Positions 57,226 to 64,000 of a DNA stretch of 64,000 bases are shown piece after piece; the stretch's first letter is position 1, and each line of letters opens with the position of its first letter. This stretch comes from Cunninghamia lanceolata (Eukaryota > Streptophyta > Pinopsida > Cupressales > Cupressaceae). The position numbers and the translations under genes are program-made. Location: the NCBI GenBank assembly GCA_027924645.1, contig BSBN01000254.1:11116001-11180000 (forward strand). The letters run 5' to 3'. Below the pieces are notes generated by a model. That model was given only the letters and a program-made list of their open reading frames with translations, ran no database searches and had not been told where the DNA came from.

Positions 57226-59063
57226 CAAAGAAATTATCGCCAAGACCATATGTATCAGCTAGCCTTTCTTGGGTTATACGTGCCTGGGAACTATTGCATG
57301 TATATGCATCCCGCATATACAAAGATTTAAAAGGAGTGTTTGTATATGCATTTCAGCACGCATATACAAGGGTGAAAAAGGCAAAATAAAGAAAGGAAAA
57401 GTCAGCGATAGAAGCATGAGGTGCTTACGTGGCACTCTTTGATAGGTGGGGCCGTGGATCTTAGAAATGGGAGTAGATCGATGGCTAGTTTTGTATTTCG
57501 CAGCTGCGAGGGGGTTTCTTTGTTTGTAGCCCCCTTTTTTTTGTGGGAAATCTTTAGATGTTTTCGTTGCTACATCCCATGAGTAGTTGAAGCTTTAATG
57601 GCGATCGTGCAGAGGCATCGATGGGTGAGGCGACAGGTGAACTACCAGGCTTGCGAAGGGAGCCTTTAGGTGGTGGCACAGATCCCAATTCCACCTTCTC
57701 ATTCCTCTTTGTCTCTCTGTAACATTGAATATTTCTGAGTGTCATTTCTCATGCGTTGTATCTGGTGAATCTTTGACTTGCCTTGTAATTAATTTTGCTG
57801 AGTACATAGTCTTGGTATAAAAGCCAAACTATGTTACTCATTGTTGTTGTTGAAAACTGGATAATTCTTGGTGCTATGATAAGATACAACTTCATTGGCA
57901 TCCCTATTTTGGATGTTTTTGTGAGTTTATGAATCTCATGTTGTCTGTTTAATGCATAAACTTACTGGTTTCATGTTGATTTAAATGAGTAATGCTTCAT
58001 TGCATGTGTTTTGTTACTAGTCTCCAAATTGAATGTATTCTTCTTTTGAATCTAAACAGCTAAGGGGTGTCTAAGATTCTTGAATATAGATTTGCTATGT
58101 TGAATTCTTGATCTTTTACTTCCACTCAAGGAGTAGATTAAATGTTTTAGGTTAAAGTGTTAAGAAGAATACATTACAGTGAGGATCTTCTAAGCAGAGG
58201 TAACTAAATACTCAATTCTGGGAAGTATTTGTAAGGCAGCTATTAAACAACCCCCTTGAAACTCAATCATTGATATGAGTTTATGTGTACATTCACATGT
58301 GTATGTCTATTGACTCCAAGCCCTGGATAGGCACCGATCTAGTCCTGTATTGAGGTCACAACCAAAGTCCTAGTTTTGCATCCAAGTACAAAACAAACTC
58401 AAACTTCATATGCAAACCTTTAGGACTTTAGAATTAGTTTAGGATTTGAAATCCTCTGTCTACAACTGAATATAGGCCCAAATCTAGCCCCTTTGCACTT
58501 ATCTCATAGTTTTGGTCTTCATAAGAGAGGATTCATCTGCTTTGTGTCAACATCCTAGCTAGTACATAGATACATTTCATAGATGTTGAATAGGGAATAC
58601 CCCCCCTCGTTTCTGTAGAGCCTAAAGAAAAAGAGGAGATATTTATAGAGTCTATCTCCTATACTGTTGGCCCCTGGCCCAGGAATCCTGTTGATCAATG
58701 ATGGCTACCTCGTAGGGATAACTGGGAATAGGCATCCAGTCTGGGAAAATAACCAACAGGGTTTTCCACATAAATATCTTGGTGTCCATGTGTCATGCGT
58801 CTATGGTTGTTATTCATTTGCATGTTGTGCTCTTGTTTAATTAATTCTGGAAAATGGTTAAAGGAAAAGGTTTATAGAACACTGATTCACCACCCCTCTT
58901 AGTCTTCCTAATATTCAATATGTTTTTACCAAGTATATCTTGTGTTATCTTGTGATATGTTTTTGATCTTTACATTATTGTTATTTTATAAGATTGTATG
59001 CATCATTTTCTCTCATAGGGTTATGCAAGAAATGGTTTGATCAACTTGTAATTTCCAAGCAAG

Positions 59064-59600
59064 TGGTATCAGAGATATTGTTGTGGTAGAGAGAGGTGTG
59101 AGATCCCTCATTTTGTTTAACCTTTGTTTGAATAAATCTAATGTAAATTTGGAGCCATGGAAATGATGGAAAATTTGAGACATTTCAAGGTATACTTGTG
59201 TTTTGTTTAGGCTGTGAAAATGTAGATTTAGGGTATGTAGATCTAGGGTTTGAAAAAAAATTGTCCAAAAAGGTTATTTAGGTGTTCACCATATGAGATT
59301 TGTGTGGACAAAGTTGCAAAAAAGACATCATAGGATAAAATAAACCTCACCATTGCATCTAGGAGGCCTAAGACATGAAGATTAATATAAAATTTGATAT
59401 ATTTTGGCTACTAGGTCTTGAAGCACAAAAATGCCCTCTCTCCCTTGTTCGCTCATATGACTGTATGGTCAACTATGTGTGAATAATAATAATTTATATG
59501 TCGGCTCCACATTTCTATAATTTTGAAAAATTATTTGATTTTGAAAATCATGTTGAAAAAATATATAAGAAATATAAATTAATTAAAAATATTGGGGGGT
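59064..59600 (+). pseudogene. Copia-type element F, 5' interior remnant
   Basis: Primer site TGGTATCAGAGA at 59064-59075, then an ATG near 59158 (MEMMENLRHFKVYLCFV) that soon meets stops. No gag block can be recognised after it, so the interior was lost or replaced within a few hundred bases. Confidence 0.45.
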
Positions 59601-60117
59601 ATAGGGTCCATAGACCCCTGTACCCTTGTCCCCATAGATGGTGATAGTAGTGTTGACAACTAAGAATAAGTGACATACCATTTCGTAGTGGTTTGTCAAC
59701 CACAATCGGTGGTAACCAGGTCGGTGGGGCCTTAATCCATTGGCGTTGACCCCCTATCAAGTGGGCCATAGTTTAGCCCTTGTGGGTATAAAATTTTAAA
59801 CATTTATATAGAGTGAAATTCATTTTAGGTCTAGGACATTTGGAAATTGAAAACAAAAAAAAATTAAATAAAATTTTAGTTTTTCCATTGAAGTGTCAGC
59901 TCGTGCACCACCCAATGTGCCACCTACCTACACATGATAATGTCATGCTTACATCATCTGTATGGACTGCATAGACTAATGATGTCAATTGTATGGAAAG
60001 GTCCCTCTTGAGGCCTCTTCTATCCCTTGGAGGGTCTTAAGTAAATTTAACTAGACAAGTGTGAATATGACCTAATAAAGAACTAGAAGTAGGTAATATA
60101 CTTTGTTCACAACAACA
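59601..60117. other. Possible LTR of a B-family element
   Basis: The stretch ends CACAACAACA directly before a minus-strand purine tract at 60118, as the left LTR of element B does. No partner LTR is present. The rest is unassigned; an open frame on the minus strand at 59548-59769 has no motif. Confidence 0.35.
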
Positions 60118-60735
60118 CCCCCCCTTTAGTGCAACTTAGGGAGAAATTTAATTAATCAAAAGATTCAAATATGGAAGGATGGGTCCTAGCTACAAGGCCA
60201 AGTTAGGTACCCATGTACAAAATAGCTATCACAAATGGAGCAAAGGAGAAAAACTTGTAGGGAAAAAAACCCTCTCCAAAAGAGAGAAAACATGTAAACA
60301 AACATGTACAAGTGATGGAGTGATGGAAGGACTCAATACAGAGAACTCCCAACGACTACACCCATCATGAATATACAATCAATATCCCCCCATAAGAGGG
60401 AAATAATGATACTAGATATCCCCCTCATAAACAAGTAGCTCCTATGCCAATGGTGAATGCATAAAGACAAAAATGTATCCACTACCTGCAAAGAACATTT
60501 CTCCCTTGGAAAGGAAAAAACCCATTGGTTTATGTAGAAGAATCTCCATCTTAAACATAAGAGATGAGGGAGGAAGTCTTATTAAAGATGATATCTTTGT
60601 AAACTGCTGAGTGTCCACATGTCACAATCAATAGATACCACAAAATTAGGAACTCCATGCTTAATCAAAGAGTGTGACAATACAAGACAATAGGAAAACT
60701 CATGATACAAAAATCTCTAAAGAAAAAGAGGATAT
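60118..60735 (-). mobile_element. Partial relative of element B (3' interior)
   Basis: Starts with CCCCCCCTTTAGTGCAAC, the complement of a purine tract, and shares with 16059-16665 the blocks AAATGGAG-AAA, ACTCTCCAAAAGAGAGA or CCTCTCCAAAAGAGAGA, and ACA(T)GTACAAGTGA, plus a final TGTC-ACATGTC stretch. It is truncated at the right by the Copia C LTR. Non-coding as far as can be seen. Confidence 0.6.
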
Positions 60736-60738
60736 GAC

Positions 60739-61188
60739 TGTTAGTGTAGGTTTTTATTTCCTAGTGGGTTATTTATTTTTTCCCTATATTCCTAGGTTTT
60801 TCCTACACTCCTTTTAATCTTGCTTAGGTTAATAAAGTATGTCTTTTTAGGTGAGTGGTTGCGAGGTGTCACCTTCCTACATGTGAGCATCCATTACCTA
60901 TCTTGGGAGGATACTTTTCTATCTTTAGTCCAATAGATGGTTGCTTTTGATTGGTTGGTGTTGTAACCTCCTCCCTCTTCCTAGTCTATATAAGCATGCT
61001 ACCTGGTTTGTATTTCGTATCTTTTGCTTTTGCATCCTCTTAATGCTATTTTGCTTCTAGCATTTGTATTACTCTCTTGGAGACTAACTTTGTGTTGCTC
61101 TTTTAATTTTGTATCATTTGCATTCATAGTTTAGATATCTATTCTTTGTACTAGTTTTCTGGGTTAATAATCTTTTCAAATTCTAACA
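60739..61188 (+). repeat. Copia C 5' LTR
   Basis: 450 bp from TGTTAGTGTAGG to TTCTAACA, inverted ends TGTTAG/CTAACA, followed by a primer site. The partner LTR would lie beyond the window. Confidence 0.85.
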
Positions 61189-61202
61189 TTGTATCAGAGC
61201 TA
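61189..61202 (+). promoter_or_regulatory. Copia C primer-binding site
   Basis: TTGTATCAGAGCTA directly after the LTR. One change from TTGGTATCAGAGC, the initiator Met tRNA complement. Confidence 0.85.
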
Positions 61203-62400
61203 TTCTATGTGCACGAGTAGATTTTAGTTTCCATATTTGAGAGATTCAGGGGGGGCTAATAAATCTTATTATAATTTTTCAAAAAACCTAGTATGCTCTT
61301 CTCTTGCATCTTCGGATGATCTTGAGAATCAGAAGAGTTTGACGGAAACTTTTTTAATCTCTGGGGTTTGCACATATGTTTTATGAAATTTGGATGATTG
61401 CAACATTTTTGGTTATACTGGCAGCATTTCTGGTTGTTCCAATGCATCCAGGAGGCTTGAGAAACTCAAATTTGGCTTTCATTTCACTGTAACTAGAGAT
61501 CGTCATACACAGTTGCAGAACTGGGGTTTCACACTCAAATCTGACAACCAGCCTGCATATTTGGTGTTTTCAATCAATATTACAGGTTTCCGCATGCCAT
61601 TACTTGTCTTAGGTAGCTCATTCAGCCTTTGTATGTCATTTTTTCTTTGTTGGGTTCATTTTTTATAGCTAAAGGCTTTCTGTTTACACTAGATCAACAT
61701 CTTTTGTATATCAACAAGAAAAATGCCTTCTGGGTTTTGTTCATAGCACAGAAACACTGTCTGGGTATGTTTTAGTTTTTGCATATAGTTTATATATTTT
61801 GTAGAAATGTACTCAAAAAGCTACAATAAGACCCCTCTCCATTGGCAGTTGTAGTTTGGAAGGCAATTTTCAAATGCTCCGTTCTTGCTCATACGGACCC
61901 CTGTTTCCCACGAATTGTTTTTTAATTTTGGATTTTTTTTGTGTTCTATGCACTAGTGTAGTCAGTTTTTGATTTTTATGCAGATATTTTCAGAAATTGC
62001 ATACTCTCAGTCGTAACACTGCATAGTTCTCATTTTCAGAACTTCAGAGGATCATAACTTTCACATACGACCTTGTATCGAGGTGATTATTTTTTTGAAA
62101 GTGCATGATTTTTCGAGTAGATTACAGTGGTACTATTTATTTCTCTGGGTATTGTGTCAAAGTTATATTTTTAGCATATGGTCTTCATGAGGATTTTGTA
62201 ATGCATTGAAATCAAGACCACTTAGTATTTCTTGCTAGTGGCAGTTGTAAATGCATTAATATAAAGTGTCAAATCATATTTTCTTGGGGGGGTTCTTTGA
62301 TTGAGTGAAAAGGGGGGGTTGTCTTGGTTGGGTTCTCTTCTTTTTGACATTTCTTCTCTGCATTTCTTCATCATGTATCAAACAAATGTGCCCATCCTAA
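61203..62400 (+). other. Copia C untranslated leader
   Basis: About 1.2 kb between primer site and gag with no recognisable coding. Unusually long for a Copia leader. The frame at 61390-61668 has no motif. Confidence 0.5.
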
Positions 62401-62419
62401 CTCCATACAATTAATTTGA

Positions 62420-64000
62420 GTGGAAATCACGCATGGCAATTCACTGAAGGAAAGCTGGATTAAATAGGATAACTATGGGACTTGAAATTGAACCTGCTAG
62501 AGATGAAGATAAGCCTAAGTGGTTTAACAAATGTGATGAGGCATATGGAACATTGTGTTTGTCTATTTCTCCTGATTTGCTCTTTCACATTGAGTCTTTG
62601 AATACACCAAATAAAATTTAGACAAAGCTAGAAACACTATTTGGCACACAAGATTCAATGAGGGGTCATGTGTTGAAAAATGAACTAATTAGTTTAAGTC
62701 CAGGCAATTTCAACACAGTCTAGGATTTCTTCACTAAATTGAAATCACTAAGGCTACAGTTAATACAATATGGAATTGAAAAGAAAGATGAACAATTGAT
62801 TTTTAGTATTTTCTCTAAGCTAAGTTTAGAATATTCTGTGTTTGTTTCTACTTTCTATGCTACTAAGGGTGCACTTGGTACTCAATTCACCATGCCATCT
62901 TTAGATGATTTTGCTGTCAATCTCACTCGGGAATAGGACAAGCTAATCCAGATGGGCACTCTTAAGTTCTCTAAGTGACATGCCTTGGCTGCCAACCAAG
63001 GCACAAAAGAATGGAAAGGACAAAGTAGTAACAACAATAGTAAGGATAAGAAATAGAAGAATAGCAAGGAGAAGAAGGATCAGATATTAGTTGCTTCAAA
63101 AGAAACTAATGAGACCCAATCTTTCAAGGGCAACAAGCCTAAGAAAGAGAGAGTCCAATGTGCCTATTATAAAAGACCTAGTCATGATGAACATAAATGT
63201 CTGAAGAAATAAATTGATCATTTGACACACATTCTTGAGAAGAATAATATCAGTGTTCCTGAGTCTATCAAATAGAGTTCTAATGAGGGGTCTAATAAGG
63301 CAAAAGAAAATAGCAAGGGGAAAGGTAAGGGCAAGGCCCTTTTTGCAGTTGCTTCTTCACCATCCACTTGGGTTCTTGATTTGGGTGCTTCGCACCACAT
63401 GGCTTCATCTAAGGAAGAACTTGCATCTTTGGAGCCATGTACTATGCCTTCTATTTTGATGAGTGATGACACTCATGTTGAGGTGTGTGGGAGAGGGTCT
63501 ATTGATGTGGGGGATGGTACATTCCATGATGTTCTTTGTGTGCCCTCATTATGAACTAATCTCCTATCGGTATACTAGATCACTCACATAGGTTCAGGCA
63601 AGCAGGTTGAGTTCACTCCTGATTCAGTGGAGATTCTTGAGTTGTACAGTGGTTCTACAGTTACAGTTGGGAGAGAAGATCATTAGCCATGGCTCTATCT
63701 ATTTTCTCACTATGTTCTTGATCCTCCTTCGACTATTTTTCTCACTCGTTCTAATGATGTAAGTAGATTATGGCATGAACAGTTTGGCCATCTTAACTTC
63801 TGCTACTTGTAGCAGGTTAACTAGTAGAGCATGGTCACAGGGATGCCTTCAGTTTAGTTTTTAGGTGGTGTTTGCCAAGGTTGTATTCTTGGTAAGCATC
63901 CTAAGGAAAAATTTGACAAAGGTAACTCATGGAGAGCTTCATAGATACTAGAGTTAGTTCACAGTGATTTGGCTGGTCCATTTCAGTATCCTTCTTTCAA
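62420..64000 (+). pseudogene. Copia C gag-pol, 5' part, decayed and cut by window end
   Basis: Gag reads WKSRMAIHLKESW, EDKPKWFNKCDEAYGTLCLS, KLETLFGTQDSMRGHVLKNE and FFTKLKSLRLQLIQYGI, the UBN2/RVT-gag pattern of Copia. The zinc knuckle near 63160-63200 is C-A-Y-Y-x4-H-x4-C: the second Cys has become Tyr. The protease site near 63380 reads WVLDLGASHHM, with Leu for the catalytic-loop Ser of DSG. The integrase zinc motif begins LWHEQFGHLNF (63769) and the core starts LVHSDLAGPFQ at the window end. About 16 stops interrupt the frame, roughly 13 of them TAG. Inactive. Confidence 0.92.

Larger units (their letters stand above)
55232..59195. repeat. Tandem duplication of 2 kb (two units)
   Basis: Unit A 55232-57225 (1994 bp) and unit B 57226-59195 (1970 bp) match along their length with a few percent differences and a 24-bp deletion in B near 57450. 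Each unit contains the right half of the 2.8-kb solo LTR, the end of the element G 3' LTR, and the flank with a Copia primer site. The junction is CAAGGTATAC followed by AAAGAAATTAT. The duplication therefore postdates both nested insertions. Confidence 0.93.

Noticed and set aside
10481..63990. Reassigned TAG codon (Gln or Trp) as an explanation for the many TAG stops
   Set aside because: Frameshifts, TAA and TGA stops and lost catalytic residues occur in the same elements, so they are dead copies; nuclear plant DNA uses the standard code.

Overview
The window looks like nuclear DNA from a large, repeat-rich plant genome, most likely a gymnosperm. This rests on AT-rich sequence, telegraphic remains of coding regions, plant Copia retrotransposons primed by an initiator-Met-tRNA site (TGGTATCAGAGC), plant L1-type LINE and plant mobile domain (PMD) sequences, very long LTRs, and insertions nested several levels deep with old elements retained. 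The species is an inference; a large-genome angiosperm is not excluded. I find no intact host gene. The only host-like coding trace is a duplicated fragment resembling the N-terminal part of plant NFRKB/INO80-associated proteins.

Layout. (1) 1-4572 and 27828-31289 are two copies of one block, each with an NFRKB-like fragment on the minus strand. Copy 1 carries a 1.1-kb retroposed insertion with a 19-bp target duplication that copy 2 lacks. (2) 5970-7856 is a broken PMD gene on the minus strand. (3) 10099-25130 is a decayed plus-strand Copia element split by a 5'-truncated LINE (10354-15246) and by a three-level nest: a solo LTR (15457-15784 plus 24176-24220) holding a non-autonomous element (15785-24170) holding a full-length Copia (16671-21607). 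Each level has its own target-site duplication. (4) 33917-44733 is a non-autonomous element with 3.8-kb LTRs and a 3.2-kb interior coding only gag-like proteins. (5) 45668-56951 is another LTR element lacking a recognisable polymerase, with a multi-zinc-knuckle gag and a long coiled-coil ORF. A 376-bp TRIM sits in its left LTR and a 2.8-kb solo LTR in its right LTR. A 2-kb tandem duplication (55232-59195) then copied across the nested boundaries. (6) 60739-64000 is the 5' LTR, gag, protease and start of integrase of a further Copia that runs off the window.

How it works together. The window is a stack of insertions that can be ordered in time. Autonomous elements (Copia, LINE) have accumulated stops, and by-eye counts show these are overwhelmingly TAG, as expected from C-to-T decay at CAG and at the complement of TGG in methylated DNA. 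The non-autonomous elements lack reverse transcriptase and would need enzymes from elsewhere. The observations I rate highest are a repeated GTCCGC/GCGGAC motif in the long LTRs, a primer-site-like sequence at both inner ends of the same element, a long extra reading frame 3' of RNase H in the LINE, and a series of TTTGTATAT/ATATACAAA hairpins in the 2.8-kb solo LTR.
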